Assembly (NCBI GenBank): GCA_021786295.1
Contig: JAJYNO010000016.1
Location: forward strand, 1-40,968
Direction of reading: 5' to 3'
Length of the DNA: 40,968 bases
Origin: a bacterium
GTDB lineage: Bacteria > Elusimicrobiota > Elusimicrobia > Elusimicrobiales > UBA9959
Shown here: one piece after another, positions 25,056 through 33,456 of the stretch
Position numbering within the stretch: the stretch's first letter is position 1
Layout of the letters: every line of letters begins with the position of its first letter
Translations under genes and position numbers: made by a program
Notes under the pieces: model-generated
Seen by the model: only the letters and a program-made list of their open reading frames with translations
What the model was told of the DNA's origin: nothing
Databases searched by the model: none

Positions 25056-26102
25056 ATGAACATACACGCCAAGCGCATCAAGGACCTGCAGCAAATGCTG
25101 AAGCGGGACAAGCTGGACGCCATCGTGGTCACCCGGACCCTGGACGTCGGCTTCCTGACCGGCTACTACATGGACGACTACATGCTCCTGGTCTCGCGCT
25201 CTGCGGCCTGGGCTTTCGTCTCCCAGATGCTGCTGGAGGACTTCAAGGCCAAGGTCCCGTTCGTGGAACCGGTGGTTTACGGCGGCGCCATAGAGGAGGC
25301 CGTGCTGGAGACGCGCAAGAAAGCCAGGCTCGGCAAAACGGTCTTCGACCCGGAGTACGAGACCTACAACCGCGGCACGTTCTGGCGCAGGAACGGCTTC
25401 GCCGAGCTCGGCGGCCTCGTGGGCTCCCTGAGGGCCATAAAGGAGGGCGAGGAGGTGGAGGACCTGCGCAAGTCCTGCCGCATAGCGGCCAGGGCCTTCG
25501 GCGTCATCAAGCCCCGCGTGAAGACCGGGCGCACCGAGCTTTCCGTCTACCGCGAGCTCGAGGATATCATGCAGTCCATGGGCGCGAAAGGCCCTTCCTT
25601 CAATCTGATAATCGGGTTCGGACCCCACTCGGCCCTGCCGCACCACGTCACCTCCGAGCGCAGGCTCAGGAACAACGAGACCGTGCTGATAGACTACGGC
25701 TGCGTCTACAACAACTACTGCTCCGACATCACCCGCACCTGGTTCCACGGCAGGCCCGGCGAGGAGTTCAGGAAGGTCTATTCCATCGTGGCCGCCTCGC
25801 AGAAGGCCGGCCTGGCCAAGGTGAAGGCCGGCGTGAACTCCCGGGCCGTGGACAAGGCCTGCCGCGACGTCATCTCCGACGCCGGCTACGGCCAGTACTT
25901 CATACACGGCACCGGCCACGGCATAGGGTTGGAGATACACGAGTTCCCCAGAGTGAACACCAGGGCCGACGTGACGCTGCGCGCGGGCATGGCCGTCACG
26001 GTGGAGCCTGGCATCTACCTGCCTGGCAGGTTCGGCGTACGCATCGAAGATTCCGTGCTCGTGACCCGGACGGGGCGCGAGATACTTACAAAGACGGCGT
26101 AG
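25056..26102 (+). CDS. M24-family metallopeptidase (Xaa-Pro aminopeptidase-like)
   Basis: A 348-residue dimetal aminopeptidase of the pita-bread fold, likely cleaving Xaa-Pro bonds. The N-terminal creatinase-like domain covers about residues 1-125. In the catalytic domain the five ligands are visible: two Asp in IDYGCVYNNYCSDITRTW, His in GTGHGIGLEIHE, Glu in VTVEPGIYLP, and Glu in RIEDSVLV. The length matches PepQ/YpdF-type peptidases. A GTG at 25050 is in frame, but the ATG at 25056 is preferred because the GCGGGGTGA ribosome-binding sequence covers the GTG. A TATAAT at about 25003-25008 in the AT-rich gap suggests a new transcription unit that may include lemA, htpX and efp. Confidence 0.93.
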   Translation: MNIHAKRIKDLQQMLKRDKLDAIVVTRTLDVGFLTGYYMDDYMLLVSRSAAWAFVSQMLLEDFKAKVPFVEPVVYGGAIEEAVLETRKKARLGKTVFDPEYETYNRGTFWRRNGFAELGGLVGSLRAIKEGEEVEDLRKSCRIAARAFGVIKPRVKTGRTELSVYRELEDIMQSMGAKGPSFNLIIGFGPHSALPHHVTSERRLRNNETVLIDYGCVYNNYCSDITRTWFHGRPGEEFRKVYSIVAASQKAGLAKVKAGVNSRAVDKACRDVISDAGYGQYFIHGTGHGIGLEIHEFPRVNTRADVTLRAGMAVTVEPGIYLPGRFGVRIEDSVLVTRTGREILTKTA

Positions 26103-26128
26103 TAACGAAAAGACGGAGGACTAAAGAC

Positions 26129-26692
26129 ATGACCGTACTTGTTATAGTGCTGCTGGTGCTGGCGGCCTGGGTGATCTTCACCTTCAACGGCCTCGTAAGG
26201 CTCCGCAACCAGGTGGCCAACGCGTTCAGGCAGATAGACGTGCAGCTCAAGCGCCGCCACGACCTGATCCCCAACCTGGTGGAGTCGGTGAAGGGCGAGA
26301 TGAAGTTCGAGAAAGAGACGCTGGAGCGCGTCGTGCAGGCCCGCGCGGCCGCCGTTTCGGCGGGCCAGACCGGCAATACCGGCGAGATACTCGCCAAGGA
26401 AGGGATGCTCACGCAGGCGCTCGGCCGCCTGTTCGCGCTCTCCGAGAACTACCCCAACCTGAAGGCCAATGAGACCGTGAAATCCCTGATGGAGGAGGTG
26501 ACCCACACCGAGAACCAGATCGGCTTCTCCAGGCAGTTCTACAACGACGTGGTCACCAAGTTCAACACCGCCCAGCAGGTGTTCCCCACCAACATGTTCG
26601 CCGGGGTGATGGGCTTCACGCCTTCCCAGCTCTGGGAGCTGCCGCAGGACTCCGCCGAGCGCGAAACGCCCAAGGTGGACCTCTCGGTCTGA
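26129..26692 (+). CDS. lemA: LemA family membrane protein
   Basis: A 187-residue membrane protein. One N-terminal transmembrane helix (VLVIVLLVLAAWVIFTFNGL) anchors a helical domain with the family motif QVANAFRQIDVQLKRRHDLI and the distal IGFSRQFYNDVVTKFNTAQQ and FPTNMFAGVMGF. The biochemical role of LemA is not settled. It commonly sits beside HtpX-type or TPM-domain genes, as here, 47 bp upstream of htpX, so a membrane-quality-control partnership is a reasonable inference. A good Shine-Dalgarno (GGAGGA) lies about 9 nt before the ATG. Confidence 0.95.
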   Translation: MTVLVIVLLVLAAWVIFTFNGLVRLRNQVANAFRQIDVQLKRRHDLIPNLVESVKGEMKFEKETLERVVQARAAAVSAGQTGNTGEILAKEGMLTQALGRLFALSENYPNLKANETVKSLMEEVTHTENQIGFSRQFYNDVVTKFNTAQQVFPTNMFAGVMGFTPSQLWELPQDSAERETPKVDLSV

Positions 26693-26739
26693 GCCCGGCC
26701 CGGTACGCGGCCGGCCTGGCCCGGCCCGTGCCGTAAGCG

Positions 26740-27783
26740 ATGAACATCTACGAGCAGCAGACCGCCAACAGGCGAATGACCGCCCTCATCATGGCGGTCT
26801 TCGTGCTCTTTTTCCTGCTGATAGGCCTGGGCTTCGACTATTTCTATCTGAACTACGATCCGTTCCGCCAGCCGGAGGTGCAGCTGAGCTCCGACGGCTA
26901 CTACGAGGTGAAGCCTCCCTCGCTGCCGCACCGGGTCCCTTTCGGGACCATCATAGCCCTGCTGATAGGCGCTGGCCTGGCCGCCAACAGCTATTTCAAC
27001 GGCCCTGGCATGGTGCTGCGCTCCACGATGTCCCGCCTCGCCGTGCCGGACGACGACAAGGAACGGCAGTTCATCAACGTGGTGGCGGAGATGGCCGCCG
27101 CGGCCGGCCTGCCGCCGCCGAAGGCCTACGTCGTGCCTGACCCGGACCTGAACGCTTTCGCTACGGGGACCAGCCCGCAGAACGCCGTCATAGCCGTGAC
27201 GGAAGGCACGCTGCAGGCCATGACCCGCGAGGAGCTGCAGGGCGTGGTCGGCCACGAGATGTCCCACATCCGCAACTACGACACGCGCCTGATGACCATC
27301 TGCGCGGCCCTGATGGGGGCGATCGCGCTGCTCTCGGACTTCGCTGGGCGCAGCATGCGCTTCGGGGGGCGCGGCTCTTCGCGGGGGTCGTCCGACCGCC
27401 GCGGGGGGGGACTGCTGATGATCGTGCTTTTCGCGGTCTGGATCGTGCTGGTCATACTGGCCCCGCTGATCTCCCGCCTGCTGGCCATGGCCATCTCCCG
27501 CCGCCGGGAGTACCTGGCCGACGCCGGCAGCGCCGAGCTGACCAGGAACCCGCAGGCGCTGATCTCCGCGCTGGAGAAGATCCGGGCCGCCGTGATGCCG
27601 ACCCGCGCCATCAACAACGGCGTGGCCCACATGTGCATAACGGACCCGCGCGGCAGCCTGATAGAGGAGAAGATGGGCCTGACGGCCGACCTGCTGGCCA
27701 CGCATCCGCCGATGGAGAAGCGCATACTGGCGCTGAAGATCATGGCCTACCAGACGGAGCACCCGCAGCCGCAGGCCGCCTGA
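26740..27783 (+). CDS. htpX: HtpX-like M48 membrane zinc metalloprotease
   Basis: A 347-residue integral membrane protease that in other bacteria degrades misfolded membrane proteins. Helices lie at about residues 14-36 and 67-86, and two more flank the loop around 190-250. The zinc site is HEMSH in LQGVVGHEMSHIRNYD, with the third ligand Glu in RRREYLADAGSAEL. NAFATG before the active site and LATHPPMEKRI near the end are both family marks. A Gly/Ser/Arg-rich loop (about residues 205-225) separates helices. Usual HtpX is about 290 residues; the excess is the longer N-terminal part with FYLNYDPFRQ. Likely cotranscribed with lemA. Confidence 0.93.
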   Translation: MNIYEQQTANRRMTALIMAVFVLFFLLIGLGFDYFYLNYDPFRQPEVQLSSDGYYEVKPPSLPHRVPFGTIIALLIGAGLAANSYFNGPGMVLRSTMSRLAVPDDDKERQFINVVAEMAAAAGLPPPKAYVVPDPDLNAFATGTSPQNAVIAVTEGTLQAMTREELQGVVGHEMSHIRNYDTRLMTICAALMGAIALLSDFAGRSMRFGGRGSSRGSSDRRGGGLLMIVLFAVWIVLVILAPLISRLLAMAISRRREYLADAGSAELTRNPQALISALEKIRAAVMPTRAINNGVAHMCITDPRGSLIEEKMGLTADLLATHPPMEKRILALKIMAYQTEHPQPQAA

Positions 27784-27813
27784 ATTTCCGACTAAAAACA
27801 CAGGAGACGAAAA

Positions 27814-28380
27814 ATGATACTCGCAACACAGTTCAAGGAAGGGACGATGTTCATCAACGAGAACGGCCAGATGGTCGAGGTGCTGACCGTGCAGCACCAC
27901 CGCAAGTCGCAGGCCCGCGCCGTGGTGCGCGTGAAGCTGCGCGGCGTCGAGACCGGCACCATCATCGAGACCTCCTACCGCCCCGAGGACAAGTTCAAGG
28001 ACGTCATGGTGGAGAAGCGCCCCAAGACCTACGTCTATTCCGACGCCGACATGGCCTACTTCATGGACGACGTCACCTTCGAGCAGGTGGGCCTGCCGAA
28101 GGACAAGCTGAAGGCCATGCTGCCGTACATGACCGAGAACATGGCCGTGGAGGGCGTCTACCTGAACGACCAGTTCTTCACGATCCAGCTGCCGGCCAAC
28201 CTGGTGATGACCGTCACCGAGACCGTGCCCGGCGTGCGCGGCGACACCGTCAGCAACGTGATGAAGGACGCGAAGGTCAACACCGGCCTCGGCGTGAAGG
28301 TGCCGATGTTCATCAACGAGGGCGACCAGATCCGCGTGGACACCCGCACCGGAGAGTACGTGGAGCGCGTCTCCAAGTAA
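27814..28380 (+). CDS. efp: Elongation factor P with an atypical tip loop
   Basis: EF-P rescues ribosomes stalled on polyproline. The 188-residue product matches EF-P end to end: N-terminal KOW-like domain, TYVYSDADMAYFMDDVTFEQ in the middle, and C-terminal GDQIRVDTRTGEYVERV. In domain I the tip loop normally reads KPGKG with a modifiable Lys (Arg in other lineages). Here the ungapped alignment is FQHVKPGKGAAF to VQHHRKSQARAV, which puts Gln33 at the tip, with Lys31 and Arg35 nearby. Whether and how it is modified is therefore unclear; no EpmA/EpmB, EarP or YmfI gene is in the window. AGGAGA precedes the ATG. Followed 1 bp later by a HAD gene. Confidence 0.95.
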   Translation: MILATQFKEGTMFINENGQMVEVLTVQHHRKSQARAVVRVKLRGVETGTIIETSYRPEDKFKDVMVEKRPKTYVYSDADMAYFMDDVTFEQVGLPKDKLKAMLPYMTENMAVEGVYLNDQFFTIQLPANLVMTVTETVPGVRGDTVSNVMKDAKVNTGLGVKVPMFINEGDQIRVDTRTGEYVERVSK

Positions 28381-28381
28381 G

Positions 28382-29071
28382 ATGATAAAAGCCGTCATCC
28401 TCGACATCGACAACACGCTGATGGACTTCATGCGCATGAAGCGCGCCGCCGTCGACGCGGCCGCCGACGCCATGATAGACGCGGGCCTGCCGATGAGCAA
28501 GCCCGACCTGGTGGAGAAGATCTTCAAGATCTACTGGGCCGAGGGCATCGAGGACCAGAACATCTTCGACAAGGTGCTGATGAAGGAGTTCGGCAAGGTG
28601 GACCCGAAGATCCTCGCGGCCGGCATCATCGGCTACAAGCGGGCCAAGGAGGGCTACTTCACGCTGTACCCGCACGTGACGATGGCGCTGACGGACCTGC
28701 TGAGGATGGGCGTGCGCATGGGCGTGGTCTCCGACGCCCCGCGCCTGTCCGTCTGGCTGCGCATCGTAGGCCTGGGGCTGCACCACTACTTCGAGCACGT
28801 CGTCACGTTCGACGACACCGGCGAGAAGAAGCCTTCCCCGAAGCCCTTCAAGAAGATCCTGTCGCTGATGCAGGTGGAGCCTGCCTCCGCCATCATGGTG
28901 GGCGACTGGGCCGAGCGCGACGTGAAGGGGGCCAAGGCCCTCGGCATGAAGACCGCGTGGGCCAAGTACGGCAACGAGTTCGACACGCCCGTCTCCGGGG
29001 CGGACTTCGAGCTGGACGATATATACGACCTGGTCGGCATAGTGAAGCGGCTCAATGCTAAAGCTGACTAG
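28382..29071 (+). CDS. HAD-superfamily hydrolase
   Basis: A 229-residue HAD phosphatase of the IA type with an alpha-helical cap. Motif I is VILDIDNTLMD at residues 5-15 (nucleophile Asp8, acid Asp10). Motif II is the Ser in MGVVSDAP. Motif III is the Lys in KKPSPKPFK, and motif IV is VGDWAERDVKGAKALGM. All four are intact, unlike the AphA-like protein at 3516-4106. Substrate unknown; relatives include phosphoglycolate and sugar-phosphate phosphatases. It starts directly after the efp stop and overlaps the next gene by 17 bp. Confidence 0.9.
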   Translation: MIKAVILDIDNTLMDFMRMKRAAVDAAADAMIDAGLPMSKPDLVEKIFKIYWAEGIEDQNIFDKVLMKEFGKVDPKILAAGIIGYKRAKEGYFTLYPHVTMALTDLLRMGVRMGVVSDAPRLSVWLRIVGLGLHHYFEHVVTFDDTGEKKPSPKPFKKILSLMQVEPASAIMVGDWAERDVKGAKALGMKTAWAKYGNEFDTPVSGADFELDDIYDLVGIVKRLNAKAD

Positions 29072-29591
29072 CGTCCTGCTGGCCTGCCTGGCCGCCGCCC
29101 CGGCTTTCGCGCTGGAGGTGACCGGCGTGAAGCCGGCCGGAGCGAAGGGGGCTGCTCTGGCGGACTTCTCTTTCGGAGCGGTGGCGGTCAGTTCCGTATC
29201 CTGGCGCGGAGGCGCGGTCGTCATGCCTGCCACCGAGGTCAACGGCCGCACCTATTCCGACATAAAACTGCTGAACAGGGCCTTCTACGCCCGGATAGAG
29301 GCCTGTTTCAGGCGCGGCTGCGTCAGGCCGGCCAAGCCGCCCAAGGACCCGTCTTTCAAGGTCCTGGCGCTCAAGCCGCTGCGTTCCAAGGTCCGCGTGG
29401 CCAACGCGCAGGTCTCCTTCGACGGGGACCTGCTGGTCGTGGCCGGGGTGATGGCCTCCAGGCGTGAGCCGGGGACCTTCTGGGTGGCCTTCCCGCCGGA
29501 GCTGTCCTTCTCCTCTCCGTCGTTCAAGAGCGCGGTGGAATCAGGGGTAATAGATGCCTGGGTCAAGAGGGGGAAAAAGAGCCTCAAATGA
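29055..29591 (+). CDS. Secreted protein, possibly two tandem SpoVG-like domains
   Basis: A 178-residue exported protein (signal peptide KLTSVLLACLAAAPAFA). The mature part falls into two halves with the same layout. Half 1 (about 20-95) runs LEVTGVKPAG, a beta strand, GGAVVMPATEVNGRTYSDI, then a helix ending CFRRG. Half 2 (about 113-175) runs VRVANAQVSFDG, a strand, GTFWVAFPPELS, then a helix ending WVKRG. This resembles the SpoVG plan (VTDVRIR...G.FVAMPS....G.F.DI...I..AV), a small nucleic-acid-binding fold, but SpoVG is cytoplasmic and the similarity is by eye only. It overlaps the HAD gene by 17 bp and the subtilase gene by 4 bp. Confidence 0.6.
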   Translation: MLKLTSVLLACLAAAPAFALEVTGVKPAGAKGAALADFSFGAVAVSSVSWRGGAVVMPATEVNGRTYSDIKLLNRAFYARIEACFRRGCVRPAKPPKDPSFKVLALKPLRSKVRVANAQVSFDGDLLVVAGVMASRREPGTFWVAFPPELSFSSPSFKSAVESGVIDAWVKRGKKSLK

Positions 29592-31189
29592 GCTTTCCCT
29601 CCGGACCGGCCAGGTACCTGTCCGCCGCGCTGCTGCTGGCGCTGCCCGCCTCCTCCGCCTTCGCGCTCAGGGTGGAAAAACTGCACCGCGTTTACGCGGC
29701 CTCGGGACGGAGCGTGGACCTGGAGGTGGCCTCGGGCTTCGCCATCGCGCGCTTCGCTGCGGACGCCAGTACCGCGGCCGCGGCGGCCGCTCTGCGCGGC
29801 TCCGGTTTCTCGCTGGTCAAGTACTACCCCCGCTTCGACTACTCCCTGGTCAGCCTGCCGTCAGGCATGAGCGTGGAGGACGGCCTGGCGCGCCTGAAGG
29901 CCCTGCCGGTAGTGGCTTCAGCCGCGCCTGACCGCGTCTTCAGGCCCAGCCGCGTCCCGGACGACCCTTACGTGGGGAGCCAGTACGCGCTTTCCCGCGT
30001 GCAGGCCTTCGGCGCCTGGGAATACGAGACCGGTTTCTCCAGCCGCGTCACGGTGGCGTTCATCGACACGGGCATCGATTCCACGCACCCGGAGCTCTCC
30101 GGCAAGATGACCGGCACCAGCCGCTATTTCACGCCTACGTCTGACTCCGTGGCCTCCGACGACCAGCCGCCGACCCCGGCCTGCGACCACGCCACCAGGG
30201 CCGCCGGAGTCGCGGGGGCCTCCGCCGACAACGCCACGGGGATAGCCGGCATGTCCTGGGGGGCTAAGCTGCTTTCGCTGCGCGTCTTCAGCGCCTCCGA
30301 CTGCTCCGGGGACTGTTCGCAATACACGTGCGCCACCACCGAGGACGCCATAGGCGCGGCCATCGACGACACGATCCCTAAGAACGGTACCGCCGCGTAC
30401 GGGAAAATAATAATCAATATGAGCCTGGGCAGCCAGGGGGATTGCTCGAACACTGGCTTCCACCCTCTGCAGACGGCCGTCAACTCCGCGGTCAGCGCCG
30501 GCCTCATGCTCTTCGCCGCGTCCGGCAACGAGGGGGCCGGCTTCATGGACTCTCCCGCCAACTGCGCCGGCGTCTACGCGGTCGGCGCCACCGACGCCCA
30601 GGACAACCTCGCCTATTTCTCGGATTCGGACCCGCAGATGGCCGTGCGCGGCCTCACCGCCCCGGGCGTGGACGTCTACACCACCGACATGGGCGGCGGC
30701 TACGCTCTGGCCTCGGGCACCTCCTTCGCCTCGCCTATGGCCGCCGGCCTGGCCGCGCTGCTCTGGTCCGCCAAGCCGTACGACACCCCGGCCCAGATCT
30801 TCGACCTGATGAAGAACTCGGCCGACGACCTCGGCCCGCCGGGCCCGGACAACGGCTACGGCTGGGGCCGCATCGACGCGCTCAAGGCCATGCGCCTGGC
30901 CGAGACCGGCTCCCTGTCCTTTACCGGGGCTTTCAAGGCGGTGGCCTACCCGAACCCTTTCCGCCCGAAGACCCAGCGCCTGGTCTCGTTCACGATCCCC
31001 GGCAAGATCTTCGGGCCTAACGCCCAGGTCAAGGTCTACACTTCCGAGGGCGAGCTGGTGCGCAAGCTCGACGGGCTGGCCTGGGACGGCAAGAACGACT
31101 CCGGCAGCGACGTGGCCAGCGGCGTCTATCTCTTCCGGATGAAGACCGACAACGGCTCTGCCTTGGGGAAGCTGGCGCTGATACGCTGA
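29588..31189 (+). CDS. Secreted subtilisin-like serine protease with C-terminal FlgD/sorting-like domain
   Basis: A 533-residue S8 peptidase. The signal peptide is at about residues 10-27 and an inhibitor-like propeptide at about 30-115. The catalytic triad is Asp160 (AFIDTGIDSTHPEL), His201 (CDHATRAAGVAGA, where HGT is usual) and Ser379 (SGTSFASPMAAG). The oxyanion Asn is in AASGNEGAG. At least seven Cys in the catalytic domain may form disulphides. The C-terminal 90 residues (VAYPNPFRPK...VKVYTSEGELVRKLDG...GVYLFRMKTDNGS) are a FlgD-Ig or type-A-sorting-like beta domain, often used for surface attachment or secretion. Start overlaps the preceding stop (ATGA). Followed by DUF192. Confidence 0.9.
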   Translation: MSFPSGPARYLSAALLLALPASSAFALRVEKLHRVYAASGRSVDLEVASGFAIARFAADASTAAAAAALRGSGFSLVKYYPRFDYSLVSLPSGMSVEDGLARLKALPVVASAAPDRVFRPSRVPDDPYVGSQYALSRVQAFGAWEYETGFSSRVTVAFIDTGIDSTHPELSGKMTGTSRYFTPTSDSVASDDQPPTPACDHATRAAGVAGASADNATGIAGMSWGAKLLSLRVFSASDCSGDCSQYTCATTEDAIGAAIDDTIPKNGTAAYGKIIINMSLGSQGDCSNTGFHPLQTAVNSAVSAGLMLFAASGNEGAGFMDSPANCAGVYAVGATDAQDNLAYFSDSDPQMAVRGLTAPGVDVYTTDMGGGYALASGTSFASPMAAGLAALLWSAKPYDTPAQIFDLMKNSADDLGPPGPDNGYGWGRIDALKAMRLAETGSLSFTGAFKAVAYPNPFRPKTQRLVSFTIPGKIFGPNAQVKVYTSEGELVRKLDGLAWDGKNDSGSDVASGVYLFRMKTDNGSALGKLALIR

Positions 31190-31199
31190 GAGGCGGAAC

Positions 31200-31559
31200 A
31201 TGAAAATCTTAAACCGGACCAGGGACCTCTCCGTAAGCTCCTACGCCGCCCGCGGCGACACTTTCATGACCAGGCTGCTCGGCCTGATCCCGCGCCGTTT
31301 CCTGGCGGAGGAGGAGGGCCTTTGGCTGGAGCCCTGCGCGATGATCCATATGTTCTTCATGCGCTTCCCGATAGACGCGGTCTTCCTGGACCGGGACCTG
31401 AAGGTGCTGCGCGTGATAAGGAAGCTCGGCCCCTGGCGGGTCTCTCCGTGGGTCTTCGGCGCGCGCGGCGTACTGGAACTTCCCGCCGGCCGCTGCGAGG
31501 GCCGCGTGGAGGAGGGGGACCAGCTGGAATTCGTGGACTTCCCCGGCCCCGCCGTCTGA
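31200..31559 (+). CDS. DUF192 (COG1430) family protein
   Basis: A 119-residue protein matching DUF192 throughout: FMTRLLGLIPRRFLAEEEGL, the conserved PCAMIHMFFMRFPIDAVFLD and ARGVLELPAGRC. The family folds as a small beta barrel of unknown function and is often exported, but this copy has no signal peptide. An AGGCGGAAC stretch provides the ribosome-binding site. It follows the subtilase by 10 bp and is probably the last gene of the unit, since pilB has its own promoter in the following 72 bp. Confidence 0.88.
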   Translation: MKILNRTRDLSVSSYAARGDTFMTRLLGLIPRRFLAEEEGLWLEPCAMIHMFFMRFPIDAVFLDRDLKVLRVIRKLGPWRVSPWVFGARGVLELPAGRCEGRVEEGDQLEFVDFPGPAV

Positions 31560-31593
31560 GTCCCTCCGGCGGGGGCCCGCCGGAGCCGGCACC

Positions 31594-31623
31594 TTGTAAC
31601 TTCCGCTCAAATATATTTATAAT
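31594..31623 (+). promoter_or_regulatory. Predicted promoter of pilB, leaderless arrangement
   Basis: TTGTAA (31594-31599), an 18-bp spacer and TATAAT (31618-31623), then 8 nt to the ATG at 31632. No Shine-Dalgarno is visible before this ATG, so the transcript is likely leaderless. Confidence 0.6.
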
Positions 31624-31631
31624 AATCTGGC

Positions 31632-33434
31632 ATGCCGCCTTCAAAGGGCCTTCAGCGCAAAAGGAACATGAGGGAGCTCCTCATAGAGGATAGCCTCGTC
31701 CCCGAAGAGCAGATCAAGGCCGCCGAAGAGACCGCCAAAAAAGAGAACAAGACGCTCCAGCAGGTCATCCTGGAGCAGAAACTGATCCCGGAACTGAAGC
31801 TCCTGAAGGTGCTCGCCGACGAGTGGGGCTTCAAGGCGGTGGACCTTTCCAAGATGGAGCCGCCGCCGGAGGTGGTGCAGCTGCTGCAGGAACAGATAGC
31901 GCGCAAGCAGCTCTGCGTGCCGTTCGCCCGGCAGGACAACGCTCTGGCCCTGGCGATGGCCGATCCGCGCGACTTCCTTATCGTGGAGGACATCGGCCTG
32001 CGCACCGGGCTGGACGTCAAGCCGTACCTGGCGCTGACGCCGTGGATACTCAAGGTCCTGGACGCTGTCTACGGCAAGCAGGACAGCGAGCAGGTGGCCC
32101 AGCTGGTGGAGTCGGTGCAGCAGTCCCAGGCGGTCCCGGAGGGGGAGGATGGCGCCATCGCGCTGGCCGCCGAGGAGAAGAAGGACATCAGCGAGGTGGA
32201 CGCCAGCGCTCCGGAGGTGGAGAAGCTGGTGAACGCCATCATCCTGGGCGCGCTGGGCGCCAAGGCCTCCGACATCCATATCGAGCCGTTCGAGGACCCC
32301 AACGGCAAGAATTCCAAGGTGCTGGTGCGCTACCGCGTGGACGGCATGCTGCGCCAGGCCTCGTTCACCATCCCTTGGGCCTTCCGCATGGCCATCATGG
32401 CCAAGATCAAGATCATGTCCAACTCGATGAACATCACGGAGCGCCGCATCCCGCAGAGCGGCCGCATCCAGATCATCGCGAAAGGCAACCCCATAGAGTT
32501 CCGCGTCGAGATAGTCCCGACGGTGTACGGCGAATCCTGCGTCATGCGCATCCTTGACCGGGCTTCGGTGCGAGTGGACATCAAGATCATGGGCTTCCTG
32601 CCGGACACCGAGAAGAAGCTGCTGGAGCAGTTCCAGGGCATCGGCGGCAAGAAGAACTTCGGACTGGTCCTGGTCTGCGGCCCTACGGGCTCTGGCAAGT
32701 CCACGACGCTCTACGGCTGCCTCAATTACGTCAACCGCCCGGACATAAAGATCCTGACCGCCGAGAACCCGGTGGAGTACAACATAGACGGTATAGTCCA
32801 GGTCCCGGTCAATCCCGACGTGGAGCTGGGCAAGGGACGCAAGTTCGACTTCGCGAGCGCGCTGCGCTCGTTCATGCGCCTCGACCCGGACGTCATCATG
32901 GTCGGCGAGATCCGCGACGAGGAGACCGCGCACATAGCGCTGGAGGCCGCGATGACCGGCCACCTGGTGTTCTCTACGATACATACCAACGACGCCCCGT
33001 CCGCGCTGGAGCGCCTGACGCAGATGGGGATCCCGCGCTTCGTCGTGGCCAACACGATGAAGGCCGTGCTGGCCCAGCGCCTGGCGCGCCGGCTGTGCAA
33101 GGACTGCCGGGCCGAGGACGCCCTCACGCCGCAGGAGGCCGCTGTTTTCGACGCTAACAACGTCAAGGTCCCTCCCGGCGCAAGGATCTGGCGCCCGAAG
33201 GGCTGCGAGGCCTGCAAGAACACCGGCTACAAGGGCCGCGTCGGCATGCACGAACTGCTGATACTCAACGACGCCATACGCGGGCAGATCCTGAAAGACC
33301 CCTCCGCGATCCCCGTCAAGGAGATAGCCATTAAGGAGGGGATGCGGACGCTGGCCATGGACGGGCTGGAGAAGGTCCTGCTCGGTCTCACCACCGTCAA
33401 GGAAGTGCTTGGCGGCTCCGGGGCCGGAGATTGA
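31632..33434 (+). CDS. pilB: Type IV pilus assembly / type II secretion ATPase PilB (GspE family)
   Basis: Cytoplasmic hexameric motor that drives pilin or pseudopilin polymerisation. The 600-residue product has a GspE N-terminal domain (about 10-150). The ATPase has Walker A GPTGSGKSTTLYG around residue 350, Asp box RLDPDVIMVGEIRDEETAHI, Walker B and His box TGHLVFSTIHTNDAPSALERL. The C-terminal tetracysteine zinc site is CKDC (about 488-491) and CEAC (about 524-527), which marks the extension-type PilB/GspE rather than PilT. No pilC, pilT or pilin genes are in the window, so pilus and secretion roles cannot be separated. Preceded by its own promoter. Confidence 0.94.
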   Translation: MPPSKGLQRKRNMRELLIEDSLVPEEQIKAAEETAKKENKTLQQVILEQKLIPELKLLKVLADEWGFKAVDLSKMEPPPEVVQLLQEQIARKQLCVPFARQDNALALAMADPRDFLIVEDIGLRTGLDVKPYLALTPWILKVLDAVYGKQDSEQVAQLVESVQQSQAVPEGEDGAIALAAEEKKDISEVDASAPEVEKLVNAIILGALGAKASDIHIEPFEDPNGKNSKVLVRYRVDGMLRQASFTIPWAFRMAIMAKIKIMSNSMNITERRIPQSGRIQIIAKGNPIEFRVEIVPTVYGESCVMRILDRASVRVDIKIMGFLPDTEKKLLEQFQGIGGKKNFGLVLVCGPTGSGKSTTLYGCLNYVNRPDIKILTAENPVEYNIDGIVQVPVNPDVELGKGRKFDFASALRSFMRLDPDVIMVGEIRDEETAHIALEAAMTGHLVFSTIHTNDAPSALERLTQMGIPRFVVANTMKAVLAQRLARRLCKDCRAEDALTPQEAAVFDANNVKVPPGARIWRPKGCEACKNTGYKGRVGMHELLILNDAIRGQILKDPSAIPVKEIAIKEGMRTLAMDGLEKVLLGLTTVKEVLGGSGAGD

Positions 33435-33456
33435 CGCTTAGCCTGAGGTAACCAAG

